This document shows, piece after piece, positions 1 to 10,224 of a stretch of DNA of 64,000 nt. Under the pieces are notes generated by a model. The model had not been told where the DNA came from, made no database searches, and was given only the letters and a program-made list of their open reading frames with translations. The position numbers and the translations under genes were made by a program. The stretch is from Idiomarina baltica OS145 (GTDB lineage Bacteria > Pseudomonadota > Gammaproteobacteria > Enterobacterales > Alteromonadaceae), in the NCBI RefSeq assembly GCF_000152885.1, contig NZ_CH672405.1:76472-140471 (forward strand). The letters are read 5' to 3'. How positions within the stretch are numbered: position 1 is the first letter of the stretch; each line of letters opens with the position of its first letter.

Positions 1-2
1 CT

Positions 3-797
3 GCGCTGATTTTGCATGAGCCCGAGCAAGCCATCCACCGAAGCATTGCCAGTTTGGCGGCTCTGGCGGGTGTCAGCGAACCGACCGTCAATCGATTTTG
101 TCGTCGCTTGGGATGCAAAGGCTATCCTGACTTTAAGTTACAGCTAGCACAAAGTCTGGCGCAAGGTACGCCGTACGTGAACCGCGATATCGAAGAGAAC
201 GACAATGTTGATCAAATCACACAGAAAATTTTTGACTCAACATTAAATGCGTTGAGTATTGCGCGGCAGTCGCTGGATAGCCGCCCTATTGCTGCCACCG
301 TTGAAGCCATGGTGAGTGCTCGAAAAATCGCATTTTTTGGTTTCGGTGCGTCCGCCTCTGTCGCCCACGACGCACAGAACAAATTTGCCCGATTTGATAC
401 GCCATCGGTGTTTTCAGATGATCCACTGGTCCAACGTATGTGGGCTATTAATAGCGAACCTAATGACGTCCTTGTTTGCATAAGCCACACGGGCCGCACC
501 AAGGCACTCTGTGAAATAGCTGCCATAGCACACAACAACAAGGCAACGGTCATCGGTATAACGGCACCGAATAGCCCACTATCCGAAAACTGTCAATTTA
601 CTGTGTCGACAAACGTGCCCGAAGATACCGACCAATATATGCCAATGGCCTCTCGTATCGCTCAGTTGGTACTAATTGACGCGATCATTGCCGGTTACAC
701 ATTGCAACGAGGCCCTAAATTTAGAGAAAAACTCGCGCGTGTAAAAGAGGGTCTCAAGGGCTCCCGTTACAGCAAACAAACCACAACAAAAGAATAG
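3..797 (+). CDS. hexR: HexR, RpiR-family transcriptional regulator of central sugar catabolism (5' partial)
   Basis: The reading frame is open at the left window edge, so the N-terminus (about 20 residues by comparison with the family) is missing. An RpiR-type helix-turn-helix comes first, with the hallmark SEPTVNRFCRRLG. A SIS sugar-phosphate-binding domain follows, with SHTGRTK in its phosphate-binding region and VPEDTDQYMPMASR in the second half. The close match to HexR along the whole length is recognition from family knowledge. HexR senses the Entner-Doudoroff intermediate 2-keto-3-deoxy-6-phosphogluconate and represses or activates glycolytic and ED genes in gammaproteobacteria. It lies 12 bp before a GAPDH gene on the same strand, so the two are probably cotranscribed. 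The TTG at position 12 is an internal codon, not the real start. Confidence 0.93.
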   Translation, partial: ALILHEPEQAIHRSIASLAALAGVSEPTVNRFCRRLGCKGYPDFKLQLAQSLAQGTPYVNRDIEENDNVDQITQKIFDSTLNALSIARQSLDSRPIAATVEAMVSARKIAFFGFGASASVAHDAQNKFARFDTPSVFSDDPLVQRMWAINSEPNDVLVCISHTGRTKALCEIAAIAHNNKATVIGITAPNSPLSENCQFTVSTNVPEDTDQYMPMASRIAQLVLIDAIIAGYTLQRGPKFREKLARVKEGLKGSRYSKQTTTKE

Positions 798-809
798 TTA
801 GGAGTAGTT

Positions 810-1868
810 ATGCCCATTCGTATAGCAATTAATGGTTTTGGACGAATCGGAAAAAATATTGTACGCGCTCTTTATGAACGAGGTCTGACTGACCATATCG
901 AGCTCGTCGCGATTAACGACCTTGGCTCACCCGATGTACTTGCACATCTGCTTCAATTTGACACGGTTCACGGTCGATTTGCTGCACAAGTGGAAGCTGG
1001 CATCGATAGCTTGTCGATAGATAACCATACTGTAAGTGTTTACGCTGAGCGTGATCCGAGCCAGCTACCCTGGCAGGCACTAAACATTGATGTTGTACTA
1101 GAATGTACAGGCTTATTCACGGAACGCGATAAAGCCAAAGCACACATTGATGCTGGCGCAAAAAAAGTAATTATCTCTGCACCAGGCAAAAACGTTGATG
1201 CGACCGTCGTGTTCGGTGTTAATGATGAAATACTAACAGCAGACATGGATATTATTTCGAACGCCTCCTGCACAACTAACTGTTTAGCACCGGTGGCGAA
1301 AATACTGCACGAATCCCTGGGTATTGAGTCCGGTTTGATGACCACCGTGCATGCATACACTAACGATCAGCGCTTAACTGACTCCTATCACAGCGACTTA
1401 CAACGTGCCCGAGCAGCTGCACAAAACATGATTCCATCAAAAACAGGCGCAGCTGCCGCGGTTGGACTCGTTATTCCCGAGTTACAGGGTCGTTTTGATG
1501 GTTTGGCTGTGCGTGTCCCGACCCCGAATGTGTCTTTAGTGGACCTCAACTTTATCGCAGCACGTGATACAACCGTAGAAGAGGTGAACGCTATCGTTAA
1601 AGCCGCTACAAACCAAGCGCCTATGAGCCAGGTCTTGGCGATCAACGAGTTACCTTTGGTTTCCTCTGACTACAATCATAATGATCATTCGAGTATTTTT
1701 GATGCGCGCCAAACTCGGGTCAATGGACGATTAGTTAAAGTGATGGCGTGGTACGACAATGAATGGGGCTTTAGTAATCGTATGCTTGATAATACAATAG
1801 CTCTGATGAATGCGGCGTCCAAAAAGGTTGTCACAAATTCTAAACAAGAAGTTAATACCACACATTGA
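810..1868 (+). CDS. gap: Type I glyceraldehyde-3-phosphate dehydrogenase
   Basis: Oxidises and phosphorylates glyceraldehyde-3-phosphate to 1,3-bisphosphoglycerate with NAD in cytosolic glycolysis. The 352-residue protein starts with the Rossmann motif INGFGRIG. Asp37 in AIND is the residue that favours NAD. The catalytic cysteine is Cys154 in SNASCTTNC, with partner His181 in [10 protein letters not shown]. The C-terminal [12 protein letters not shown] is typical. The sequence around His181 argues for true GAPDH rather than erythrose-4-phosphate dehydrogenase. A good ribosome site (taggag) sits 7 bp before the ATG. The position directly after hexR suggests HexR-linked control, but no HexR site is visible in the 12-bp gap, so the operon promoter lies outside the window. 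The C-terminal tail of about 15 residues beyond the usual end is slightly long. Confidence 0.95.
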   Translation: MPIRIAINGFGRIGKNIVRALYERGLTDHIELVAINDLGSPDVLAHLLQFDTVHGRFAAQVEAGIDSLSIDNHTVSVYAERDPSQLPWQALNIDVVLECTGLFTERDKAKAHIDAGAKKVIISAPGKNVDATVVFGVNDEILTADMDIISNASCTTNCLAPVAKILHESLGIESGLMTTVHAYTNDQRLTDSYHSDLQRARAAAQNMIPSKTGAAAAVGLVIPELQGRFDGLAVRVPTPNVSLVDLNFIAARDTTVEEVNAIVKAATNQAPMSQVLAINELPLVSSDYNHNDHSSIFDARQTRVNGRLVKVMAWYDNEWGFSNRMLDNTIALMNAASKKVVTNSKQEVNTTH

Positions 1869-1894
1869 CGTTGTTAATTTTTTGTTCTAATTTG

Positions 1895-1908
1895 TGAAAG
1901 CGCTTACA
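1895..1908. promoter_or_regulatory. LacI-family operator upstream of the GH16 gene
   Basis: TGAAAGCGCTTACA is a near-palindrome centred on GCGC, the usual form of LacI/GalR-family operators. It is the exact reverse complement of the site at 11551-11564. It lies 48 bp before the GH16 start. The LacI-type gene at 14333 is the obvious candidate binder; this is inference. Confidence 0.75.
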
Positions 1909-1955
1909 TTTTATACGCAGCCGTACAACAAGAACGATGAATCAGGAATTCAATT

Positions 1956-4592
1956 ATGAACCCGATAACAACAAAAATACGCCCTATTGCTGCAGCGCTC
2001 GTAGCGCTCGGCTTAGTGGGGTGTGGTGGCGACAGTGTCGAAACCAACACTGACTACACCCAAATTGATACTACTGCTCCCGTTGAGGACTGGGAACTTG
2101 TTTGGAGTGACGAGTTCGACGGTAACAGTATTGACGAACGTAAATGGAACTTTGAAGTCAACTGCCAAGGTGGCGGCAATAATGAGCAACAATGCTACAC
2201 CGACAGTCCTGACAATGCGTATGTTTCCGACGATACTTTGAAAATAGTTGCCCTGCCCGCTGGAGAAGGTGCTGAGAAACCATATACATCAGCACGTTTA
2301 AACAGCAAAATGAAAGGTGACTTCAAGTACGGCCGTATCGAAGTACGTGCAAAAATGCCGTCCGGGCAAGGTAGTTGGCCCGCAGTCTGGATGATGCCAA
2401 CCGATTCAGTCTATGGTACTTGGCCGAAATCTGGCGAAATCGATATTGTCGAAGCCGTTAACCTCAAAACGACCGACGAAGAAGGTAACGTTGAGAACAA
2501 TGTCCACGGTACCCTTCACTATGGTAGCGAATGGCCTGATAACGATTCTTCGGGTAAGTCATACGCTGTAGAAGGTAATCCAGCAGATGCTTTCCACACC
2601 TATGCTATCGAATGGCAAGAAGGCGAAATTCGTTGGTACGTAGACGATTATCTGTATGCAACTCAAATGGAGTCCACGGTTCGCTATAACAGCAAAGGTG
2701 AAGCCATTGGTTTGAATCATCAAGGTTGGTATACCGAGTTTTATAATCAGAGTACAGGTGAGCTAGAAGTTGCCTATGGTCCTGAGCCATTTGACCAACG
2801 TTTTTACCTCATCATGAATCTCGCTGTCGGCGGAGACTGGCCAGAAAATACGAATAACACGGGCATAGATGAAAGCGCTTTCGCAGAAGGTCAAACATTA
2901 GAAATCGACTATATTCGCGTATTCCAATGCTCACAAAATCCGGATACGGGTAAAGGTTGTGAAACCGTTCGTGCAGGTTATAAAGACGAAGAAACCCTTG
3001 TCACAGGTAAAGCCCCTATTCCAGTACCTCCAAGTACAACTATCCCCGACACGTTAACCATTTTTGACGGCACGCCTAATCCAGCATGGCCTGCATGGGA
3101 TTGCTGTGGTGGTTCAACACCCGAATTGGTCAGTGATGCCGACAAAGGTGATGTTTACAAGTTTGTGGTCAACGAAACACCGACTGTAAATGGCTTTGTA
3201 AGTCGCGAAGCGTTTATTGAAGACGAAACCATTTCGCCACAACCTTACGATGCTTCACAAATCATCGATTCAGGCTATTTCACCTTTGACTTAAAAGTGG
3301 TAACGCCACCCAGTAACGGCAGCGCAGAATGGCTGTTCAAGGTTGAAAACAACGACGGTCAATACGCAGGACAGCTGCCGCTAACTGCGAGCGAAGAAGG
3401 TGTCGCTCCAACAGTCGGCGAATGGCAAACTTATACCTTCCCAATTAAAGCATTGGTCGACGCCGGCTTAAAAGAAGCCTCAGCAATCGATGTGTTAATG
3501 ATCTTCCCGACATGGGATATGGGTAATGGTGCTGAATATCTCGTTACTAACGCCGAGATCGTATCACCAGAAGCGGCATCGCCTGAACTGGTTTTATTCG
3601 GTGACAGCGAAAACCCTGACTGGCCCATGTGGGATTGTTGTGGCGGTACGACACCCGTTGTTGTTACTGATGAAGAACGTGGCAATGTCGCGGAGTTTTC
3701 TGTTGGCGCTGAACCCGCAGTATTGGGCTTTAAGCCACCCGAAGATTCAGGTATCAAGTTTGATGCGAGCGCCCTAATGGTCGAAGGTGTGGTTCAGTTC
3801 GATTTAAAAGTCGTCGAGTCACCCTCTAATCCTGACTCTGTTTGGAAATTCAAAATTGAATCCAACAACGCGAAATCAGCACTTGAACTTGACCTTACTG
3901 AGGGTAGTGGTGGCGCAGAGCCGGTCGTGGGTGAATGGCAAACTTATACCTTTAGTTTGCAAGAACTCGCCAATCAAGGTTTTGACCTCTCAGCCATTGA
4001 CGTTGTCATGATGTACCCAGCTTGGGACACCGGTGAAGGCGCTGTCTATCGTGTTGATGAGGCACGCATTTATAATCCTAGTGCTGGGCAAGAAGGTTTG
4101 GCGATATTTGAAGAGTCCTTGAATGAGGACTGGAACCTGTTTGATTGCTGTGCCGGTTCCAAACCTGGTGTCGTCGATAGTGGCGATGACCATGGACAAG
4201 TCACTGAGTTCGTCATTCAAAGTACCCCTGAGACGGTACTTGGCTTCCAAGCGAAGGACGAGGTTTCTTTTGACGCTTCAGCGATGTTAGCTAACGGTGC
4301 AATCAGTTTTGATATGCGAGTTATGAGTCAGCCGGAAGGTGCTGACGCACAGTGGTTATTTAAAGTTGAATCGAGCGATAGCAAAATATTCGTGGAAGTG
4401 CCTCTGGCCAGCGGTAACTACGGCGAAGAGCCAGTAGCAGGTGAATGGGCGACATATAACTTTACCCTGCAATCACTGTTTGACGCAGGTTTAGATATTA
4501 GCGATATCAAAACCATTATGATTTTCCCGACCTGGGGTCAGTCGCTCGGTGCTGAGTATCAAGTCGATAACTTAGTCATCGATAACTTCTAA
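1956..4592 (+). CDS. GH16 laminarinase-type endo-beta-glucanase lipoprotein with three C-terminal repeat modules
   Basis: Predicted to cleave beta-1,3-glucan (laminarin) chains at the cell surface or in the periplasm. The signal peptide ends in the lipobox LVGC (Cys23). The GH16 domain spans about residues 45-327, and its catalytic motif EIDIVE gives nucleophile Glu161 and acid/base Glu166. Three tandem modules of about 170 residues follow, beginning near 368, 545 and 715. Each opens with an acidic stretch and W/F-DCC(G/A)G, and closes with an (I/M)(F/Y)P-(T/A)W...GAxY(Q/L/R)V segment. They resemble beta-sandwich carbohydrate-binding modules, but I cannot assign a known CBM family. The ATG has AGGAA 8 bp upstream. 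It lies 18 bp before the TonB receptor gene and behind a LacI-type operator, so the pair forms a glucan-inducible operon. Substrate specificity (laminarin versus mixed-linkage glucan) is inferred from GH16 motifs and neighbours. Confidence 0.92.
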   Translation: MNPITTKIRPIAAALVALGLVGCGGDSVETNTDYTQIDTTAPVEDWELVWSDEFDGNSIDERKWNFEVNCQGGGNNEQQCYTDSPDNAYVSDDTLKIVALPAGEGAEKPYTSARLNSKMKGDFKYGRIEVRAKMPSGQGSWPAVWMMPTDSVYGTWPKSGEIDIVEAVNLKTTDEEGNVENNVHGTLHYGSEWPDNDSSGKSYAVEGNPADAFHTYAIEWQEGEIRWYVDDYLYATQMESTVRYNSKGEAIGLNHQGWYTEFYNQSTGELEVAYGPEPFDQRFYLIMNLAVGGDWPENTNNTGIDESAFAEGQTLEIDYIRVFQCSQNPDTGKGCETVRAGYKDEETLVTGKAPIPVPPSTTIPDTLTIFDGTPNPAWPAWDCCGGSTPELVSDADKGDVYKFVVNETPTVNGFVSREAFIEDETISPQPYDASQIIDSGYFTFDLKVVTPPSNGSAEWLFKVENNDGQYAGQLPLTASEEGVAPTVGEWQTYTFPIKALVDAGLKEASAIDVLMIFPTWDMGNGAEYLVTNAEIVSPEAASPELVLFGDSENPDWPMWDCCGGTTPVVVTDEERGNVAEFSVGAEPAVLGFKPPEDSGIKFDASALMVEGVVQFDLKVVESPSNPDSVWKFKIESNNAKSALELDLTEGSGGAEPVVGEWQTYTFSLQELANQGFDLSAIDVVMMYPAWDTGEGAVYRVDEARIYNPSAGQEGLAIFEESLNEDWNLFDCCAGSKPGVVDSGDDHGQVTEFVIQSTPETVLGFQAKDEVSFDASAMLANGAISFDMRVMSQPEGADAQWLFKVESSDSKIFVEVPLASGNYGEEPVAGEWATYNFTLQSLFDAGLDISDIKTIMIFPTWGQSLGAEYQVDNLVIDNF

Positions 4593-4610
4593 GCAGTACG
4601 ACAAACAGAA

Positions 4611-7586
4611 ATGGATAGAACAATGAAAAAACCAATGACGTTTAGCATAAGTCCTGTTGCGACGGCAGTGTCACTCGTACTGACCGCGGGTCTGGCGTTT
4701 CCTGTATATGCGCAAGATCAAGGACAAGATAACGAAGAAAAAGCCAAAGAAGAATCCATTGAAGTCATTAATGTCAGTGGTATTCGCGGTAGCTTAGCAC
4801 GCTCAACTGACTTTAAACGCCAGTCAAGCGGTGTTGTCGACGCAATTTCTGCTGAGGAAATGGGTAAATTCCCAGATACCAACTTGGCAGAATCACTGCA
4901 GCGTATTACCGGTGTCTCGGTGAGTCGAAATGATGGCGAAGGTAGCCAAATAACCGTACGTGGTTTTGGCCCAGAGTTTAACTTGATCACCCTCAATGGC
5001 CGGCAAATGCCAGGTACTGGCTTTAGTCGTTCTTACAATATGGAAGCCCTTTCGTCTGAGGGAGTTACAGCACTTGAAGTGTATAAAACTGCACGGGCTG
5101 ATACACCCAGTGGTGGTTTAGGAGCAACGGTAAATATTGTTACTACTCGCCCATTCCAGCACTCAGGACAAAAGTTCGTAATCATGGGCAAAGCCCTGCA
5201 CGATAGCTCAGTCGAAAAAGGCGATAGCGTGACGCCAGAACTGGCTGCGGTGTACAGTAATACGTTTGCCGATGATACGTTCGGTATCGCTTTCTCGGTT
5301 TCCCAGCAACGCCGTGACTTCCGCCAACAGTACGCCAATATACAAGGTTGGCAGGCGAATGTCGGTTTACCTGACCTTGACGAAGGGGACTATGTTGATC
5401 CTCGCCCCATCGGCGAGGATGGTGAGCGTATCGGCAACCACTTCTTTCCTAAAGATATGAACTATGGCTTTACCGACGTTCAAAACGAACGTACTAACGG
5501 TCAAGTGACGCTACAGTTTGCACCGACCGATACCATGGTACTGACTGCCGACTACACCGGTTCACGCCGAACGTCGGGTCGCGTCGGCTTTGGCTGGGGT
5601 ATTTGGAACGAATTTGGTGGTAACATCAATTCCTATATCTTAGATGAGAACGGTACAGCGGTTTATGCCGATATCGCAGGTAATGATGCCTCATTTACCG
5701 CAAACTGGGATACCACTGAAATCGAGGCGGACTCCGTCGGTTTAAACCTGACATGGGACATCACGCCCGACTTTAGACTTTGGGTCGATGCCCATGACTC
5801 AAGCAACAGCATCGACAACGGTGCCGATCCCGGTCTCGGTTCAAATGGTCAAATCATTATGGGTTCTGACCAGTTGCAAACCAAATTCTACGACTATCGC
5901 AACGGCGAAATTCCGCAAGCGAGCGTACTTTGGAACAATGGGACTTCGGTGCTAGCACCCAACGAAATTGGCTCTAACTTTGGTCAATTCATCCACTCTC
6001 CAGGCGAATCCAACGTAAAACAGTATCAGATTGAAGGTACTTGGTATAATTCGGTGTTGGATATTCCTCTGGTCTCTGTGAAAGCGGGTATTTCACGCAC
6101 CGATCAAGATATGAGCGGTTACGAAGCTTGGAGTGGTTTACGCGGTGGGCCCGGATTCAGTCCTAGTTTCGCCGAAATATTCCCAGACGGTATGTTCGAA
6201 TACCATGACACCAGTGGTTTCCTAGACGAATTTGAAGGTGGCGGTTCTGACCTCGCACAAAACTATTATTACACCTACGATTACAACGAAGCGCTTGCGC
6301 GTCATGTGGCTTATCTAACCGAAGATCTCATGGGTGCTGATGAGTTTGTAGCCGATGCCTACTATGACGGTATTGATAGCCAAAGCTACGTGCGTGAGAA
6401 AACAGATGCCATCTTCTTGCAAACATCATGGGAATTCTCGCTCGGTGCGTTTCCAACCGAGCTCAATGTCGGCGTTCGTTATGAAACAACGGATGTTACC
6501 AGTACAGTGCGTCAACGAGTTGAACAGCAAGTCAACTGGGTCAGTGCTTCAGAGTGGATCATGCAGTATGAAGAAGGTGATGCGACTTTCTTGACGCAAA
6601 CCGGTGAACACGACGTGTTCTTGCCGATGCTCGATTTGAAGGTCAACTTTACTGATCAATTGATTGGTCGCTTCTCAACAGGCAAAACCATCTCTCGTGC
6701 ACCATTAGGCGCATTAGCCGGTGGTCGCAGTTTATCAGCAAGTCCAAAACCGGGTGCTCGCACAGGTAGCTCAGGTAACCCTAACCTGTTGCCATTTGAG
6801 TCAACCAACCTCGACTTAGCCATTGAATATTATTATGGCGAAGGTAGCTATGCATCGGTTGGTTACTTTAAGAAGGATGTTGATAACTTTGTTCAAACCA
6901 CCATCACCGAAACGACGGTAGAAGGTTTGCGTGACATCTTTGAAGGGCCTCGCTATCAGCAAGCTGTCGCTGATGTTGAAGCGCGCGGTGAGCAAGCCAC
7001 CAGCACGGCGATTTTTGAGCAAATGATAGCCAATGGTTACGGTAATGCGGATGGTGCTATTGAGCCAAATGCAGATGACCCTTTAATTGTTTGGAGCATC
7101 AGTCGCCCAAGCAACACCGATAGTAAGAGCGTCGACGGTTTCGAAATTGCGGCGCAACACCTCTTTGGACGTTCCGGATTTGGTTTAGCTGCTAACGCAA
7201 CGTTCGTCGATGGCGATGTTCGTTTTGACGTAACCAGCCTTGAGCAGCAAGCACCGCTTACAGGCTTAAGTGACTCAGCTAACTTCCAAGCATTCTACGA
7301 GAAAGATGGTTGGTCTATCCGCGCTACATACGCGTGGCGTGATAGCTACCTGATTGGTGTTGGTCAGGCACAGGGCTCTTCTGATGCGCCACCACAGTTC
7401 GCTAAGTCTTATGGACAGTGGGACTTAAGTGTTAACTATGACGTGACTGAAAAGCTAACGGTATTCTTTGAAGGTATTAACCTCAACAACGAAACCGAAG
7501 AAGGTTACGGACGCTACGAAGAGCAGTTCCTGTTCGCACGTCAATACGGTCCACGTTACGCAGTCGGTGCACGTTACACCTTCTAA
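4611..7586 (+). CDS. TonB-dependent outer-membrane receptor (oligosaccharide uptake)
   Basis: Energy-coupled outer-membrane porin, expected here to import beta-glucan oligosaccharides released by the GH16 enzyme. The 991-residue protein has a signal peptide ending at VYAQ, then a TonB-box-like IEVINVSGIRGS. The plug domain follows, with TNLAESLQRITGVS and TVRGFG. A long beta-barrel ends in the aromatic-terminated strand GARYTF, the signal for BAM insertion. The layout fits the Caulobacter-type TonB receptor subfamily common in marine polysaccharide loci. Two starts are possible: the ATG at 4611 or the ATG at 4623 (MKKPMTF); neither has a strong ribosome site, and the second gives the more normal signal peptide. 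It follows GH16 by 18 bp and ends before a strong bidirectional terminator. Ligand identity is inferred from context only. Confidence 0.93.
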   Translation: MDRTMKKPMTFSISPVATAVSLVLTAGLAFPVYAQDQGQDNEEKAKEESIEVINVSGIRGSLARSTDFKRQSSGVVDAISAEEMGKFPDTNLAESLQRITGVSVSRNDGEGSQITVRGFGPEFNLITLNGRQMPGTGFSRSYNMEALSSEGVTALEVYKTARADTPSGGLGATVNIVTTRPFQHSGQKFVIMGKALHDSSVEKGDSVTPELAAVYSNTFADDTFGIAFSVSQQRRDFRQQYANIQGWQANVGLPDLDEGDYVDPRPIGEDGERIGNHFFPKDMNYGFTDVQNERTNGQVTLQFAPTDTMVLTADYTGSRRTSGRVGFGWGIWNEFGGNINSYILDENGTAVYADIAGNDASFTANWDTTEIEADSVGLNLTWDITPDFRLWVDAHDSSNSIDNGADPGLGSNGQIIMGSDQLQTKFYDYRNGEIPQASVLWNNGTSVLAPNEIGSNFGQFIHSPGESNVKQYQIEGTWYNSVLDIPLVSVKAGISRTDQDMSGYEAWSGLRGGPGFSPSFAEIFPDGMFEYHDTSGFLDEFEGGGSDLAQNYYYTYDYNEALARHVAYLTEDLMGADEFVADAYYDGIDSQSYVREKTDAIFLQTSWEFSLGAFPTELNVGVRYETTDVTSTVRQRVEQQVNWVSASEWIMQYEEGDATFLTQTGEHDVFLPMLDLKVNFTDQLIGRFSTGKTISRAPLGALAGGRSLSASPKPGARTGSSGNPNLLPFESTNLDLAIEYYYGEGSYASVGYFKKDVDNFVQTTITETTVEGLRDIFEGPRYQQAVADVEARGEQATSTAIFEQMIANGYGNADGAIEPNADDPLIVWSISRPSNTDSKSVDGFEIAAQHLFGRSGFGLAANATFVDGDVRFDVTSLEQQAPLTGLSDSANFQAFYEKDGWSIRATYAWRDSYLIGVGQAQGSSDAPPQFAKSYGQWDLSVNYDVTEKLTVFFEGINLNNETEEGYGRYEEQFLFARQYGPRYAVGARYTF

Positions 7587-7645
7587 GTTTGCGTAACTCA
7601 GTTGCTTGTTGTCTTCCCTGGACCAACAAGCAACACCCATTAAAA

Positions 7646-7671
7646 AGGCCAGCTAAGTTATTAGCTGGCCT
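7646..7671. terminator. Bidirectional intrinsic terminator between the TonB receptor and GH3 genes
   Basis: An 11-bp perfect stem (AGGCCAGCTAA / TTAGCTGGCCT) with a 4-base loop is flanked by A- and T-rich tracts. It sits between two convergent genes and can serve both. Confidence 0.85.
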
Positions 7672-7704
7672 TTGCTTTTGCCTTATCAGCGATTGGTGAG
7701 CGAA

Positions 7705-10224
7705 CTAATTATCGTCTTCCGACAAACATAGCACTTCATCGTTTATGGCTTTGGTGACTTGCAAGCGCGCATCGCGAATACTGACATGGCTATCCGCAGA
7801 GCTTCCCAGACGCAGTACTTCACCCGTACTCGCCGTGTCTACGCCGGCTTGTTCCAAGCATTGAACCGAGAAGTTTAACGTGGTCCATTGTTGCGCTGAG
7901 TCTTCATTTAGATACGCTTCAATATTCTGACTAAACTCACAGGCATCAGGTCCGCAGTTCAGTGACAATGTCAGCGGCTTATCTGGACTCGCTTTAACCG
8001 TCACACTCAACACGCCATCCTCGACACTATACGCCCGCAAATCTCGTGGAAAAGGACTTACAAAACTAAAGTAGTTTGCACCCTCGCCTTCAAACATAAA
8101 GCGTCGGGCATCCTCTTGAACTTGATCATCAAAAGTTTCAGCTTTTACGCCATTCAGTGACTGGATGCTGCTTGTCACTTCAATACGCTTTGCGCTATTG
8201 CCTATCATCAAGCGCCAAGGCGCTTGTGGCGAGCGCTCAAAGATCGCCATTTCTAACGGTTGGTCGCCAGTCGCAAAGTCGGTGTTTAACGTATCAAGGG
8301 TTACATTATCGTCAAAACTCAAACCATAGCCGAGTTTAAATAGTGGATCGTAATTGGCCTCATCTGCGTTTAAGCGTCCCTGAGTTGGCGTCTTCGGCCA
8401 AGAAAAAGGCAATTGACCAGAGATTGGGAAACGTGTCTGTCCTTCTGCATCTGTCACAAGTACATCCGCAACGCCTGCGCCCTCGCTACCTGGTAACCAA
8501 GCCGCTACAAAGGCATCAGAAGCATTGAGCTCCGGGTTCACATACATAGGTCGACCACTGATAAACACCGAAACAACAGGAATACCCTTCTCTTTAAGTC
8601 GTTTTAACAGTTCAAGATCGACCGCATTGCCGCGTTGATAATCTACATTATCAATATCGCCATTACCTTCGGCGTAAGGTGTTTCACCATAAACGACCAC
8701 TGCAACATCAGGTTTTTCTTGATACTCACCATTAACAGCAAGCTCAGTTTCGCCGCCGGCTTGTTTTACAGCATCAGCGATGCCATCGTAGATCGACGTG
8801 CCACCTGGGAAGTCTTCATTGCTATTCCCGGTACCCTGCCAGCTTATCGTCCAGCCACCGGACTGTTGACCAATGTTATCGGCTGCCGGTCCAGCAACCA
8901 ACACACGTTGGTTCGGCTTTATCGGTAACACGTTGTTGTTGTTCTTCAGTAGCACCAAAGACTCTCGCACGGCTTGACGAGCAATTGCGCGGTGTTCTTC
9001 AGCACCAATGAGTTCGGTTTTACCCGACAATGGACGATTCGCGGGTGACGGCTTATCAAATAGCCCAGCACGCATTTTTACACGCAAAATTCGGCGCACT
9101 GCGTCATCAATACGAGATTCTGCAATAGTGCCATCTTTTACCTGTGCAATGAGGTTTTCGTATAGCGGTTTCCAAGCTTGGGTTGGCACCATATAGACAT
9201 CAAGCCCTGCGTTCGCTGCTTGTGGGCAATTATCATTGGTGCAGCCTTCAATTTGTCCATGACCGTTCCAGTCACCCACGACAAAACCATCAAAGCCCAT
9301 TTTTTCTTTTAAGACATCAGTCAGCAGGTATTTACTACCGTGAATCTTATCACCATTCCACCGGTTGAAGCTTGCCATCACCGTTTGTGCGCCAGCCTCG
9401 AGGCCTCCCACATAGCCTTGAGCATGGATATCAAATAAGGTTTGCTCATCGACTTCTGTATTACCTTGGTCGATACCGTCGGTCGTACCACCATCACCAA
9501 TAAAGTGCTTTACCGTGCTAATGACATTCTTTTCTGAAAGAAAGTCGCCATCCACATGGCCTTGCAATCCGCGCACAATTGAGGCTGCATAATCGCGCAC
9601 TACCGCGGGATCCTCAGAGTAGCTCTCGTAGGTGCGTCCCCAGCGCACATCGCGTGCCACCGCAACAGTCGGCGCAAACACCCAGTCTATCCCGGTAACC
9701 ATCACTTCGGTCGCCGTTACTTCAGCGATAGCTTCGATAAGCGCCGGGTTGCGTGCGGCTCCTAGACCAATATTATGCGGGAAGATGGTCGCACCCAATA
9801 CATTGTTATGACCGTGCACCGCATCGGTACCCCACATCGTAGGAATATCAATACCATCGACACTATCATCAACAGAAGCTTGGTACATTGACTCTGCAAG
9901 AGCAATCCAATCCTGCGGTGTGGCATATTTATCGTTATTTGGGAAAGCACCACCACCGTTTAGGTAGCTACCAAAACCGTAACGACGCATATCTTCAACC
10001 GTAATGTCACGAATTTCAGGCTGGATCATCTGTGCGACTTTTTGCTCGAGCGTCATCTCGGCGAGTAATGTATCAATACGTTGTTCCATTGCTGGCTTTT
10101 GAGCAACAGGAATATCCAACTGTGGCCAAACTGAGTCCTCACTCATAGGTGCGGTTGTGTCTGCCGTACAGGCCGAAAGAATGGCTGCGGGTAACGCAGC
10201 CAATAGCCATTTTTTTTGTCTCAT
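7705..10224 (-). CDS. GH3 exo-beta-glucosidase/glucanase lipoprotein with ExoP-type C-terminal domain
   Basis: Expected to remove glucose from the ends of beta-1,3/1,4-gluco-oligosaccharides in the periplasm. The 839-residue protein has a lipoprotein signal peptide (LSAC, Cys19) and the two-domain GH3 core, with KHFIGDGGT in the first domain. The nucleophile is Asp318 in GFVVGDWNGHG. The last 180 or so residues form a separate beta-rich domain resembling the galactose-binding-like domain of the marine exo-glucanase ExoP of Pseudoalteromonas. The size and layout match that exo-1,3/1,4-glucanase group. The start codon overlaps the stop of the upstream sugar transporter by one base (TAATG), so the two are translationally coupled. 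The shared operator near 11551 probably controls both. Confidence 0.92.
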   Translation of the reverse strand: MRQKKWLLAALPAAILSACTADTTAPMSEDSVWPQLDIPVAQKPAMEQRIDTLLAEMTLEQKVAQMIQPEIRDITVEDMRRYGFGSYLNGGGAFPNNDKYATPQDWIALAESMYQASVDDSVDGIDIPTMWGTDAVHGHNNVLGATIFPHNIGLGAARNPALIEAIAEVTATEVMVTGIDWVFAPTVAVARDVRWGRTYESYSEDPAVVRDYAASIVRGLQGHVDGDFLSEKNVISTVKHFIGDGGTTDGIDQGNTEVDEQTLFDIHAQGYVGGLEAGAQTVMASFNRWNGDKIHGSKYLLTDVLKEKMGFDGFVVGDWNGHGQIEGCTNDNCPQAANAGLDVYMVPTQAWKPLYENLIAQVKDGTIAESRIDDAVRRILRVKMRAGLFDKPSPANRPLSGKTELIGAEEHRAIARQAVRESLVLLKNNNNVLPIKPNQRVLVAGPAADNIGQQSGGWTISWQGTGNSNEDFPGGTSIYDGIADAVKQAGGETELAVNGEYQEKPDVAVVVYGETPYAEGNGDIDNVDYQRGNAVDLELLKRLKEKGIPVVSVFISGRPMYVNPELNASDAFVAAWLPGSEGAGVADVLVTDAEGQTRFPISGQLPFSWPKTPTQGRLNADEANYDPLFKLGYGLSFDDNVTLDTLNTDFATGDQPLEMAIFERSPQAPWRLMIGNSAKRIEVTSSIQSLNGVKAETFDDQVQEDARRFMFEGEGANYFSFVSPFPRDLRAYSVEDGVLSVTVKASPDKPLTLSLNCGPDACEFSQNIEAYLNEDSAQQWTTLNFSVQCLEQAGVDTASTGEVLRLGSSADSHVSIRDARLQVTKAINDEVLCLSEDDN

